Assembly: GCA_947500445.1 (NCBI GenBank)
Contig: CANMSB010000018.1
Coordinates: forward strand, 1 to 64,000
Source: an uncultured Flavobacteriaceae bacterium
Lineage (GTDB): Bacteria; Bacteroidota; Bacteroidia; Flavobacteriales; Flavobacteriaceae
Reading direction: 5' to 3'
Length of the DNA: 64,000 nucleotides
Shown: positions 18,209 through 26,069 of the stretch, one piece after another
How positions within the stretch are numbered: position 1 is the stretch's first letter
Layout of the letters: the number at the start of each line of letters is the position of its first letter
Translations under genes and position numbers: made by a program
The notes under the pieces: model-generated
What the model was told of the DNA's origin: nothing
What the model saw: the letters and a program-made list of their open reading frames with translations, nothing else
Database searches by the model: none

Positions 18209-18958
18209 ATGGAAAAAAAGGCATTGATTATCGGGGGGAGTAGTGGAATCGGGAAAGCTACTGCGGAAAACTTATTAAAGCAAGGCATCACTGTACATGT
18301 GGTGGGTACCAACTATGATAAATTGTTACGTTTTAAGAACGAAGTAAACGACGGTTTGGAAACGCATCAAGTAGATATTACCAACATCGATGATGTAAGT
18401 GCTTTCAATGAAAAAATAGGAACTTGGGATAATCTGGATTTCTTGGTAAACGCTTCTGGTATCTTTTTGCCAAAGCCTTTTTTGGACCATTCCTTAGAGG
18501 ACTACGATTCGTATATGAATTTAAATAGGGGGTTCTTTTTTATTATACAGGCCGCATCAAAAAAAATGGCGGAACAAAATGGGGGCGCTATTGTAAATGT
18601 CGGGTCCATGTGGGCAAAACAAGCGATAAGGGCTACGCCTTCTTCGGCCTATTCTATGCAGAAAGCCGGTTTACATTCCCTCACGCAACATTTGGCCATG
18701 GAGTTGGCAGAATATGGAATACGCGTAAATGCCGTTTCCCCTGCGGTAGTGGAAACCCCGGTTTATGATGGCGTTTTTGGCAATAGGGAAGCGGCACATG
18801 AGGCGTTACAGGGTTTTCACGGGTTTCATCCGATAGGCCGATATGGTACTCCCGATGATGTTGCCAACACCATATGCTTTTTACTTTCCGAAAATGCTTC
18901 ATGGGTAACTGGAGCCATTTGGGATACCGATGGAGGTGTAATGTCCGGTAGAAACTAG
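18209..18958 (+). CDS. SDR family NAD(P)-dependent oxidoreductase
   Basis: 249 residues, a classical short-chain dehydrogenase. The Rossmann glycine motif [11 protein letters not shown] lies at about 9-19, NASG near 84, catalytic Ser in VGSMWA near 135 and the catalytic Tyr-Lys pair in YSMQKAG near 151-155. The C-terminus [11 protein letters not shown] is typical. Substrate specificity cannot be read. It is first of three same-strand genes with a flavin amine oxidase-like protein and an AraC regulator, suggesting a small self-regulated catabolic or modification pathway. The gap to the next gene is 135 bp. Confidence 0.88.
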   Translation: MEKKALIIGGSSGIGKATAENLLKQGITVHVVGTNYDKLLRFKNEVNDGLETHQVDITNIDDVSAFNEKIGTWDNLDFLVNASGIFLPKPFLDHSLEDYDSYMNLNRGFFFIIQAASKKMAEQNGGAIVNVGSMWAKQAIRATPSSAYSMQKAGLHSLTQHLAMELAEYGIRVNAVSPAVVETPVYDGVFGNREAAHEALQGFHGFHPIGRYGTPDDVANTICFLLSENASWVTGAIWDTDGGVMSGRN

Positions 18959-19093
18959 CAGGTACATTTGATCGGTCGTTAGGTCGCTTTCTGAATATTG
19001 GCTAAGGATTTCCGATAGTTGGCGACATATCATAGAAGGAGTCTTATTTTTGGTCCCATCCAATAAGGATTTGAATATCGATAACAATTACGT

Positions 19094-20149
19094 ATGTCCA
19101 TCCCATTTACAAAATACATGATCATAGGGGCTGGCCTTTCCGGGCTTACTACCGCCTATGTATTGCGCAAAGCGGGAGAGACCGATATGATGGTCTTGGA
19201 ATCGCGAAAGCGTATCGGAGGGAGGATTTTTGAGCAAGATCGGATAGATTTTGGAGGTACATGGTTTCAATCCCATCACCTAAATGTACTCCGTTTATTG
19301 AATGAATTGGGAATAGCAAAATTTCATCAGTACGTAAAGGGGAAAAGTGTTTTGGTATACCGAAATGGAGTTCCGGAGCGGTACTTTGAGAGCGACCCCA
19401 ACACTCCTTCCGCTTATCGTATTGTGGGAGGGTCGATGGCCTTGGTCAATAGTTTGGCAAATGGAGGAAGGGAGCATTTGATGCCAGGGGTTACGGTACG
19501 GGGATTACGACAAGAAGGTAAGTTGTTTTTGGTGGAGACCGATCAGGGGTCGTTTAAAAGTGAGAAGGTCGTAGTAACGGTTCCGCCAAAAATTACGGAC
19601 CGAATACTATTTGAACCTGAACTGCCCAAGGCCCTTCGCTTGGTTATGGCGAAAACCCATACTTGGATGAGCAATTCAATGAAAGTAGGATTAACGTTTC
19701 AACGACCGTTTTGGAGGGCCAAAGGTCTTTCTGGAACACTCATTGGACAGACTGGGGCGGTTACGGAACTATATGACCATTCAGACGCAAGTAATCGGTA
19801 TTATGCGCTAATGGGGTTTATCAATGAAGGGTTGCGGGTTTTTTCCGAAACCGAACGTAAAAAACGCATATTACATTATTTAGCCACATATCTTGGAGAA
19901 GAGGTCAATACGTACACTACTTACGAAGAAAAAGATTGGTCCCAAGATCGGCATACTTCCGAAGAAACTGGGCAAACCGGGTATGATAGTCTTTCCTATG
20001 GCAATGTCTTGTTTCAAAGGGGATACTTGAACAATTCCCTTGTTTTTTCAGGTACGGAAACAGCCAGTAGTTATGGTGGATATATGGATGGTGCCATCTC
20101 GAGCGGAATTCGAGCGGCAAAACAACTTTTGGAACATCGACAAGAATGA
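19094..20149 (+). CDS. FAD-dependent amine oxidase-like protein
   Basis: 351 residues of the flavin amine oxidase / protoporphyrinogen oxidase-like superfamily. The N-terminal dinucleotide-binding motif IIGAGLSGLTTAYVLRKAG is followed by the MVLESRKRIGGRIFE second motif, FGGTWFQSHH near residue 53-62 and a C-terminal FAD contact FSGTETASSYGGYMDGAI. It is shorter than most monoamine oxidases (about 450), so the substrate domain is reduced. The substrate is unknown. It overlaps the AraC gene by 4 bp (ATGA), so the two are coupled. There is no signal peptide, so it is cytoplasmic. Confidence 0.82.
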   Translation: MSIPFTKYMIIGAGLSGLTTAYVLRKAGETDMMVLESRKRIGGRIFEQDRIDFGGTWFQSHHLNVLRLLNELGIAKFHQYVKGKSVLVYRNGVPERYFESDPNTPSAYRIVGGSMALVNSLANGGREHLMPGVTVRGLRQEGKLFLVETDQGSFKSEKVVVTVPPKITDRILFEPELPKALRLVMAKTHTWMSNSMKVGLTFQRPFWRAKGLSGTLIGQTGAVTELYDHSDASNRYYALMGFINEGLRVFSETERKKRILHYLATYLGEEVNTYTTYEEKDWSQDRHTSEETGQTGYDSLSYGNVLFQRGYLNNSLVFSGTETASSYGGYMDGAISSGIRAAKQLLEHRQE

Positions 20150-21015
20150 AGGTGAAAAAGCGAATAACACAATACCATCTACATAAAGCAAGACCCGAAA
20201 AATTGCAGTTTGAGTTGTACGATTTAAAAACGTACCGAAAAAAAAGTGGGACTATGGCCGCTGTACCGCATTCACATAGTTACTATCAAATCATATGGTT
20301 TTTTGACGCCGGGGGAACACATGTCGTAGATTTCAGAACATATCAAATACAATCGAACACCGTATTGTTTATCGGTAAGGACCAAATTCATGCCTTTGAT
20401 GAGAACTTGAACGTAAACGGATGGTTAATCCACTTTAACGAGGGTTTTTTTATGCATTCCGATGTTGATATATTTTTAAAGTATACCATTTTTAATACGG
20501 GTAAAAATTCCTTTTATGTAATGGATGGGGCCACTGGTACCGCGGCATCCAACTTTGTAGCAATGATTAGGGAAGAGCTTTTCAATAAAGGACGCTTTGG
20601 TTACGGGGAGATCATACGCTTTTTATTAAAATCGTTTTTGATCAATTTGGAACGGATGCATCGGGAAACAACTGACGAGGCCCTGACTATAAGCAACGCC
20701 TACGCGTTACAGTTTTATCGATTTAGGGAACTGGTGGAATCAAATTATGCAAAGCAATATACGATGAAGGAATATGCGAATGCCTTGAATATCTCCACCA
20801 AAACGTTGGTCACGATCTGCAATGCAGAAGGGGGAAAGTCCCCTTCCAAAATAGTTTCTGAACGCAGGATATTGCAGGCGCAACGTCTATTGCGCTATAC
20901 GGCCTTGCAAGTTGGGGAGATTGCATTTCGTTTGGGTTTTGAAGATGTATCTTATTTCATACGCTTTTTTAAACGACATATGGGCAATTCGCCCAACGAG
21001 TATCGAAAAAAATAG
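20146..21015 (+). CDS. AraC family transcriptional regulator
   Basis: 289 residues. The N-terminal part (about 20-140) is a cupin-like sensor (PHSHSYYQIIWFFDAGGTH, LFIGKDQIHAF). The C-terminal AraC domain (about 190-287) has two helix-turn-helix units: YTMKEYANALNISTKTLV and LQVGEIAFRLGFEDVSYFIR, ending FKRHMGNSPNEYRKK. Its start overlaps the preceding oxidase gene by 4 bp, so it is likely the local regulator of the SDR/oxidase pair, responding to a small ligand. The gene is convergent with the PhoD-like gene, 10 bp apart. Confidence 0.9.
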   Translation: MKVKKRITQYHLHKARPEKLQFELYDLKTYRKKSGTMAAVPHSHSYYQIIWFFDAGGTHVVDFRTYQIQSNTVLFIGKDQIHAFDENLNVNGWLIHFNEGFFMHSDVDIFLKYTIFNTGKNSFYVMDGATGTAASNFVAMIREELFNKGRFGYGEIIRFLLKSFLINLERMHRETTDEALTISNAYALQFYRFRELVESNYAKQYTMKEYANALNISTKTLVTICNAEGGKSPSKIVSERRILQAQRLLRYTALQVGEIAFRLGFEDVSYFIRFFKRHMGNSPNEYRKK

Positions 21016-21025
21016 TACCTCACAG

Positions 21026-22645
21026 TTATGGTCGGGAAATGGTAAAGGGCCATCCCTCGAATTGGCGGGCACCTGTTTTGGTAACATCTTCGTACCGCGG
21101 CCAACATTCAAAAGTAACGGTAGCCGATTCTTTATTAAACCGAATAAGACCATAACCGCTCCCTTGTGAACGACTTTCCGGATTGGCATAGGCCATCATC
21201 GATATTTTATTGTGAAACCCGTCTAAGTAATCGCCCGTCCAGGGAAGCGTGGTATCCGGGTTCGGATGTGCGCCCGCTTTTTCATCTTCGGGCCACCACC
21301 AGCGACTGTAATAATCGTTTACGATCGCGGGCACTACAAAAGCCCAAGGGCCATCCCCAAAGGCCTCCGTTCCGTGTTTGACGATGGTCGCCAAATGCTG
21401 GTCCCCCGCAATGTGAACGGCATTGGCCCGCTGTATCAGTTTGAGCGCTTTGTTTCTTCCCGTTTGGGGCCAGCCATTGCTGTCGAGGTCGGCATGCAGT
21501 CGATTTTCGGTGCCACCATGGATGTGGGCACCTCCACAAAATCCGGTCTGCGACAAAACCACTTTGAGCATTTCGGTACGTTCCTTGCCCCAAGTTTCCA
21601 AAAAACGGAGTTGCCGGTCGCCCAACAATTGTAGCCCTTGCAGGTCAATGGATGCGGGATCGTATGCAGGATTTCGGATATGATCTGGCCTAGGGCCTTG
21701 CTGTGGAATTTTTCCCTCCGGACCGGACTTAAATTTGCGATCTTCCACAATGGCAAAATCGATATCGCCCAATACCAAGTTGGTGTAGTATGCGCCAATG
21801 CCCCGTTCGATAGGGGTAGGGTCGAACGGATCCGGTAAATGGGCCGTTTGACAGCGTTCTACCATTTTTACGTATTCGGGGTGATAGCGGTAACCACCGT
21901 CCGGACCTCCGGGGCTTTTAGAAACCTTTCCGTTTTCGCCCCATAAATTGCCCTGCCCGATATCATGGTCGTCCGGGATGGTGATGCATGGCCTATTTCT
22001 AAAGGTTTCCCGAAACTGAAGCCCGAACTTTAACCAGGCTGCCGTATGTTCAGTATGGTCGTACGATTGGTCTCCGGCAAAAAAAATTAGGTCAGGGTCC
22101 TGGTAGTCGATATTTCGAACATAATTTTCGCGCAATCCACGATCTTTATTGGAATTGCAAGATAACGCGGCCAGTGCGATTTCGTTTTTCGCCTTTGGAT
22201 TTTTCCGGATACGTCCCGTATAAACGGCATTTGGGCCATGGCGCAAACGATAGTTTACATCCTTGGAATCGTCCCAGTTTCCCACCCGAAAAAGGGCCGA
22301 CCATCCCAACTCGTTCACTTTTCTGGTTTGTATCGCTTTCCATTTTCCGTCTTCCTCTATTTCAAGGGTCGTTTCCCGCGTCTCGTCCGGGTAAAGTGGA
22401 TAAAGTTGCGCGCTTAGCTTGAGCGTATTGTTTGATACGGTATAAAGACCAAAAGCGATTACACTGTCCCGATCGACCTTCAGTTCGATAATCGGGTTTT
22501 TCCCGCGATTCCACCAATCGTTTATGGCCAAGGTGTCCACCTTTGAAAATGGAGCGATAACGTAGTTGCCGGAAGTTTTATTTTGCTCTGAACAATTAAA
22601 GAGAATAACCGCAAGGAGAACAAACAGATATGGTTTCATGATCAT
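21026..22645 (-). CDS. PhoD-like alkaline phosphatase D family lipoprotein
   Basis: 539 residues from the ATG at 22643-22645; a second ATG two codons later is equally possible, while a longer frame overlaps the upstream gene. A lipoprotein signal (MKPYLFVLLAVILFNC) precedes the mature protein. Metallophosphoesterase motifs of the PhoD type are visible: ALAALSCNSN, FFAGDQSYDH, ITIPDDHDIGQGN, a catalytic-region DFAIVEDRKFKSGPEG and AGDQHLATIVKHG. Such enzymes are metal-dependent phosphodiesterases or phosphomonoesterases acting outside the cytoplasm; the substrate is unknown. It follows the metallo-beta-lactamase gene with about 4 bp between, so they form an operon. Confidence 0.87.
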   Translation of the reverse strand: MIMKPYLFVLLAVILFNCSEQNKTSGNYVIAPFSKVDTLAINDWWNRGKNPIIELKVDRDSVIAFGLYTVSNNTLKLSAQLYPLYPDETRETTLEIEEDGKWKAIQTRKVNELGWSALFRVGNWDDSKDVNYRLRHGPNAVYTGRIRKNPKAKNEIALAALSCNSNKDRGLRENYVRNIDYQDPDLIFFAGDQSYDHTEHTAAWLKFGLQFRETFRNRPCITIPDDHDIGQGNLWGENGKVSKSPGGPDGGYRYHPEYVKMVERCQTAHLPDPFDPTPIERGIGAYYTNLVLGDIDFAIVEDRKFKSGPEGKIPQQGPRPDHIRNPAYDPASIDLQGLQLLGDRQLRFLETWGKERTEMLKVVLSQTGFCGGAHIHGGTENRLHADLDSNGWPQTGRNKALKLIQRANAVHIAGDQHLATIVKHGTEAFGDGPWAFVVPAIVNDYYSRWWWPEDEKAGAHPNPDTTLPWTGDYLDGFHNKISMMAYANPESRSQGSGYGLIRFNKESATVTFECWPRYEDVTKTGARQFEGWPFTISRP

Positions 22646-22649
22646 GGGG

Positions 22650-23393
22650 CTATTTTTTGAGAAATAATTGTTCGGTATATTGTAGCAATTCCGTTCCGCC
22701 CGATTCCCCATGCCCGGGGATTACCGTCTTCAGATCGGGATAGGTGTGCTGTATTTTTGCTATCGTTTCGCTCCACGCATCGGTATCGGCATCTCCTAGA
22801 AAACCCTTGGTCGCGTTCATCGACTTCACCATGCAACCGCCAAACAACAGAGCCTCATCGCTGACATAAGTGCAAACGTTATCGCTGGTATGGGCAGCGC
22901 CCAAAAAACGGTTTTCGACCATGGATCCGCCGATGTTGAGCCATAGTACGTCCGAAAATCCATGTAGCGGAACCGCCGATCCAGACGGTGTGGCCAACGC
23001 AATCGTTCGTATATTGGCGTAGGAGGCAATACCGGCATCATGAAAAGGTTGCAGGCCCCCCAGACAATCGCTGTGAAAATGGTTGATGACCACCGCCCGA
23101 AGCATGTGCCGTTTTTCTTTGGTGACCCATGCGAGCAGTGCCTCGGATACCGCATCTTCCGTAGGGGTGTCCACCACAACTGCCTCACCGTTTTTTAAGT
23201 AGATGTAACCGTTGCAGGCCACCTTTCCAAAATCTTCGGTCTGTAAGTACGAAACATGCACAAAGCTATTTTCGGATAGCGCTATGATTTTTAAGGAATC
23301 GGAATTGTAAGCTATCGTTTGTTTTTGTGACCTACATAGCATTGTCATGAACATGGTGCAGGTGAGCAATAGAAAGTGTTTGCCGTGGCGCAT
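22650..23393 (-). CDS. bla: Subclass B1 metallo-beta-lactamase
   Basis: 247 residues, the usual B1 length. A signal peptide covers about 1-22. Both zinc sites are complete: H105, H107, D109 in HFHSDCLGG with Cys110 (as in CcrA, where this place is Cys rather than Arg), H168 in GAAHTSDNV, C187 in LLFGGCMVKS and H228 in PGHGESGG. NATKGFLGDADTDAW is the typical loop after the Cys ligand. Enzymes of this class hydrolyse beta-lactams including carbapenems in the periplasm, and many flavobacteria carry chromosomal ones; no mobile element flanks it here. Expression and spectrum cannot be judged. It is first in an operon with the PhoD-like gene, and palindromic repeats lie upstream. Confidence 0.92.
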   Translation of the reverse strand: MRHGKHFLLLTCTMFMTMLCRSQKQTIAYNSDSLKIIALSENSFVHVSYLQTEDFGKVACNGYIYLKNGEAVVVDTPTEDAVSEALLAWVTKEKRHMLRAVVINHFHSDCLGGLQPFHDAGIASYANIRTIALATPSGSAVPLHGFSDVLWLNIGGSMVENRFLGAAHTSDNVCTYVSDEALLFGGCMVKSMNATKGFLGDADTDAWSETIAKIQHTYPDLKTVIPGHGESGGTELLQYTEQLFLKK

Positions 23394-23407
23394 ATTGGAT
23401 GCTTTTT

Positions 23408-23433
23408 ATACCATTTCAAAGTTAAAAAGGTAT
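23408..23433. repeat. Dispersed palindromic intergenic repeat, copy 2
   Basis: ATACCATTTCAAAG followed by TTAAAAAGGTAT, an imperfect inverted repeat, 15 bp above the beta-lactamase start. It is paired with a second copy 23 bp further on. Confidence 0.65.
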
Positions 23434-23456
23434 TCGTACGTTAAATTTAAAACATT

Positions 23457-23483
23457 ATACCATTTCAAGGTTAAAGTGGTATT
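23457..23483. repeat. Dispersed palindromic intergenic repeat, copy 3
   Basis: ATACCATTTCAAGG followed by TTAAAGTGGTAT, the best-preserved copy of the family. It lies between the divergent beta-lactamase gene and the 124-residue gene, 12 bp before the latter's ATG. Confidence 0.7.
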
Positions 23484-23494
23484 ACCTTTCAAGA

Positions 23495-23869
23495 ATGAAT
23501 AGTGGCCCCAATGAAAAATTGATATTTGTTTACAATGCCGATGCCGGACTTCGCAACGCGATGCTGGACACGGCACATAAAATTTTTAGTCCCTCCACCT
23601 ACGCATGTCGATTATGCGATATCACCTACGGGTTTTTCACGGAAAACCAAAAGTGGAAGGCGTTCCGGGAAAAAAGCAAGATCGAGATGGAGTTTTTGCA
23701 TAAGGACGAGTTTGCGAAAACCTATCGTTCAAAGTTTGGACACAAGTTCACGTTTCCGATCGTACTATTGGCAACGCTCCAAGGCTTGGATGTTTTTATC
23801 GGTACCGAGGAACTCAATGCCATGGAAGACCTTGAAGCACTGACCACCACTATCGAGGAACGCCTTTGA
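23495..23869 (+). CDS. Conserved-looking 124-residue protein with CxxC motif, unknown function
   Basis: 124 residues, no named family recognised. The sequence has a strand-like start (KLIFVYNADAGLRNAMLDTA), then HKIFSPSTYACRLCDITYG with a CxxC pair near 38-41, and an aromatic/charged middle (WKAFREKSKIEMEFLHKDEF). The C-terminal part is hydrophobic then helical (FPIVLLATLQGLDVFIG). I recall proteins of this pattern as conserved hypotheticals in several phyla, possibly metal-binding or thioredoxin-like, but this is not established. There is no signal peptide. It stands alone, convergent with engB 11 bp away. Confidence 0.65.
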   Translation: MNSGPNEKLIFVYNADAGLRNAMLDTAHKIFSPSTYACRLCDITYGFFTENQKWKAFREKSKIEMEFLHKDEFAKTYRSKFGHKFTFPIVLLATLQGLDVFIGTEELNAMEDLEALTTTIEERL

Positions 23870-23880
23870 GAATGCTATTT

Positions 23881-24498
23881 TTAAGAGTTTTGTGCGGTAA
23901 AAAAATCGGAATTGATCTGGTCTATAAAATGTAACAACGTTTCCTTGCCCATTTTTTTAGAAGAAGAGGTAACAAAGTATTGCGGAGCCTCTTCCCAAAC
24001 ACTTTCCAGAAGTTGTGCGATATAAGCCGATACCTGGCGTTCGATCGCCTTTGGTTTCAATTTGTCGGCTTTAGTGAATACGATACAGAATGGAATTCCG
24101 TTTTCACCCAACCATTCCATGAATTCCAAATCTATTTTTTGTGGTTCATGGCGTACATCTACCAAAACGAAGGAACAGACCAATTGTTCGCGTGCTTCAA
24201 AATAGTCGGTGATGTAGCGCTGAAAGGTCTTTTTGTCCTTTTTAGAGACCCGTGCATATCCATATCCCGGTAAATCTACCAAAAACCAGTTATCATTGAT
24301 TTTAAAATGATTGATAAGCTGTGTTTTTCCAGGTTTTCCAGAGGTTTTGGCGAGACCCTTTCGGTCCGTAAGCATATTGATGAGCGACGATTTCCCCACG
24401 TTGGACCGCCCGATAAAGGCATATTCCGGTATTTTTTCATTGGGGCAATACTCCACTTTGGAGTTGCTCATTACAAAATGGGCCGATTTTATTTTCAC
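23881..24498 (-). CDS. engB: Ribosome biogenesis GTPase EngB (YihA/YsxC)
   Basis: 205 residues, an essential GTPase acting in assembly of the large ribosomal subunit. G1 is GRSNVGKSSL near residue 30, the switch region is TSGKPGKTQLINHF, G3 is DLPGYGYARVSK near 75, G4 is FTKADKL near 142 and G5 VTSSSKKMGKE. The length is standard. A -7 promoter box lies about 70 bp upstream (24568-24575). Confidence 0.95.
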   Translation of the reverse strand: MKIKSAHFVMSNSKVEYCPNEKIPEYAFIGRSNVGKSSLINMLTDRKGLAKTSGKPGKTQLINHFKINDNWFLVDLPGYGYARVSKKDKKTFQRYITDYFEAREQLVCSFVLVDVRHEPQKIDLEFMEWLGENGIPFCIVFTKADKLKPKAIERQVSAYIAQLLESVWEEAPQYFVTSSSKKMGKETLLHFIDQINSDFFTAQNS

Positions 24499-24567
24499 TG
24501 CTTCCGTTGGTGTTTAGAATAGGGATGTTTGAAAAGGTATGTAATTTTAGATAGACCATCGTCGGGG

Positions 24568-24575
24568 CAAAAATA
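24568..24575 (-). promoter_or_regulatory. Promoter -7 box for engB
   Basis: Minus-strand TATTTTTG matches TAnnTTTG. It predicts a leader of roughly 60 nt before engB. Confidence 0.45.
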
Positions 24576-24606
24576 CCTCCGTAAATCGGCAAGAAGGGCA
24601 ATGTTA

Positions 24607-25371
24607 TTAGAACCCTCTTTTTTCCAGCCAGGCATCAAGAATTTCATTGAATTCCTCAGGGTGTTCCATCATTGGCGCATGGCCACATTTTTTTACCCAA
24701 AAGAGATTAGAATCCGGCAGTAGTTCATGAAATAGTTCGGCCACATCGGGCGGGGTAACGCCGTCGTTTTCGCCCCAAATGATACAGGTAGGGGTCTTCA
24801 TCTTTGGAAGGTCCTTGGCCATGTTGTGGCGTATGGCACTTTTGGCAATGGCCAATGTCCGAATGACCTTGTTACGGTCGTTTACCGTCTCAAAAACCTC
24901 GTCCACGATTTCCTTGGTGGCGACCGCCGGGTCATAAAACACATCCTCGGCCTTTTTTTTGATAAAATCATAATCGCCCCTTCGTGGATACCCGTCACCC
25001 ATTGCACTTTCATACAAACCGGAGCTGCCGGTAATGACGAGCGCCTTCACCATTTCGGGATACATTTTGGTATGCAAAAGACCGATATGGCCGCCTAACG
25101 AGTTGCCCAGCAAAATAACGTCCTTTAGTCCTTTGAATTCGATGAATTTTTCCAAAAACTTGGCGAATTGCTTTACGTTGGTCTTTAGCACCGGCATATC
25201 GTAGATCGGTAATTCCGGAATTAAGACCTTGTATCCTTTTGGTGGAAAATGTTGGGTAACCCCATGAAAGTTGCTCAGCCCTCCCATCAGTCCGTGCAGT
25301 ATTATGATGGGAGCGCCTTCCCCCACTTCAATATACCGGTACTTACCTTCAGAAATCAATTTTTCTTCCAT
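24607..25371 (-). CDS. Alpha/beta hydrolase
   Basis: 254 residues of the alpha/beta hydrolase fold. The oxyanion region is IIILHGLMGG near 22-31, the nucleophile elbow GNSLGG has Ser91, the acid lies in WGENDGVTPP near 200 and the base His in KKCGHAPMMEHPEEF near 233. There is no signal peptide, so it is cytoplasmic. The substrate is unknown; the family includes esterases, C-C hydrolases and haloperoxidase-like enzymes. The gene is monocistronic with its own -7 box and lies just upstream of the dcw cluster, in the opposite direction. Confidence 0.87.
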   Translation of the reverse strand: MEEKLISEGKYRYIEVGEGAPIIILHGLMGGLSNFHGVTQHFPPKGYKVLIPELPIYDMPVLKTNVKQFAKFLEKFIEFKGLKDVILLGNSLGGHIGLLHTKMYPEMVKALVITGSSGLYESAMGDGYPRRGDYDFIKKKAEDVFYDPAVATKEIVDEVFETVNDRNKVIRTLAIAKSAIRHNMAKDLPKMKTPTCIIWGENDGVTPPDVAELFHELLPDSNLFWVKKCGHAPMMEHPEEFNEILDAWLEKRGF

Positions 25372-25396
25372 TTAGGAATCGTCTTGGCTTATTGCG

Positions 25397-25404
25397 CAAA
25401 TATA
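25397..25404 (-). promoter_or_regulatory. Promoter -7 box for the alpha/beta hydrolase gene
   Basis: Minus-strand TATATTTG matches TAnnTTTG, about 25 bp above the ATG. Confidence 0.5.
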
Positions 25405-25520
25405 GGTATTTAACACTGAAATGCGACACATTAAAGATACGGTTCAAAGGGACCGTCGAAAGCGGTTCTTGGTTTTCAAGACGTCTTCAGGCATCAAAAT
25501 ACGACACAAATTATCAACAA

Positions 25521-25550
25521 AGTGGTAATTTGTGGTAAAATGTGGTAATA
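25521..25550 (+). promoter_or_regulatory. Triple MraZ-box-like repeats upstream of mraZ
   Basis: GTGGT occurs at 25522, 25532 and 25542, exactly one every 10 bp, each followed by AA. MraZ is known to bind three or more direct repeats of a GTGGG/TGGG core spaced 10 bp apart before its own gene. This site starts about 75 bp before the mraZ start codon and just upstream of the -7 box, so it fits autorepression of the whole dcw operon. Confidence 0.75.
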
Positions 25551-25557
25551 AAATTTG

Positions 25558-25565
25558 TAGTTTTG
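25558..25565 (+). promoter_or_regulatory. Promoter -7 box of the dcw operon
   Basis: TAGTTTTG matches TAnnTTTG, 30 bp before the mraZ start and 12 bp after the third GTGGT repeat. Confidence 0.5.
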
Positions 25566-25595
25566 AGTTATTAAACAAAAAACCAACCATTTAAG

Positions 25596-26069
25596 GTGAT
25601 CAATTTCATTGGGTCATACGATTGTAAAGCTGATGCCAAAGGTAGAATAATGCTACCTGTTGCGCTAAAAAATCAGATGTCACCTTTATTGAAAAATGGT
25701 TTTGTGATCAAAAGGGCCGTTTTTAGGGATTGCCTGGAACTGTACCCTATGGAGGTGTACAACGCTATGATGGAAAAGATGAACCGTAAAAATCGCTTTT
25801 TGAAAAAGAACAGTGATTTTATCCGAAGGTTCACCGCCGGGGTAAAGGTGGTCGAGATCGACAGTACTGGGCGCCTGTTGATTCCCAAAAATCTGATTGC
25901 CGTGGCCGGCATCAAAAAAGAAGTGGTGTTGAGCAGTGCGATCGATATGGTGGAGATTTGGGACAAAACGGGCTATGAGAGCGTGTTGGACGAGACCGCG
26001 GTCGATTTTGAAGCACTTACCGAAGAGGTTATGGGAACGGAAGAAGGAGGACCTGAAGATGTATCATAA
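25596..26069 (+). CDS. mraZ: Transcriptional regulator MraZ
   Basis: 157 residues with two SpoVT-AbrB-type domains. The first (about 1-55) contains GSYDCKADAKGRIMLPVALK and the second (about 80-135) contains VKVVEIDSTGRLLIPKNLIAVAGI; each carries the D-x-x-G-R DNA-binding core. MraZ forms ring-like oligomers and represses the division and wall cluster it heads. The start is GTG at 25596 (MINFIGSYD). Three 10-bp-spaced GTGGT repeats upstream are its likely target. The 3' end overlaps rsmH by 11 bp. Confidence 0.95.
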   Translation: MINFIGSYDCKADAKGRIMLPVALKNQMSPLLKNGFVIKRAVFRDCLELYPMEVYNAMMEKMNRKNRFLKKNSDFIRRFTAGVKVVEIDSTGRLLIPKNLIAVAGIKKEVVLSSAIDMVEIWDKTGYESVLDETAVDFEALTEEVMGTEEGGPEDVS

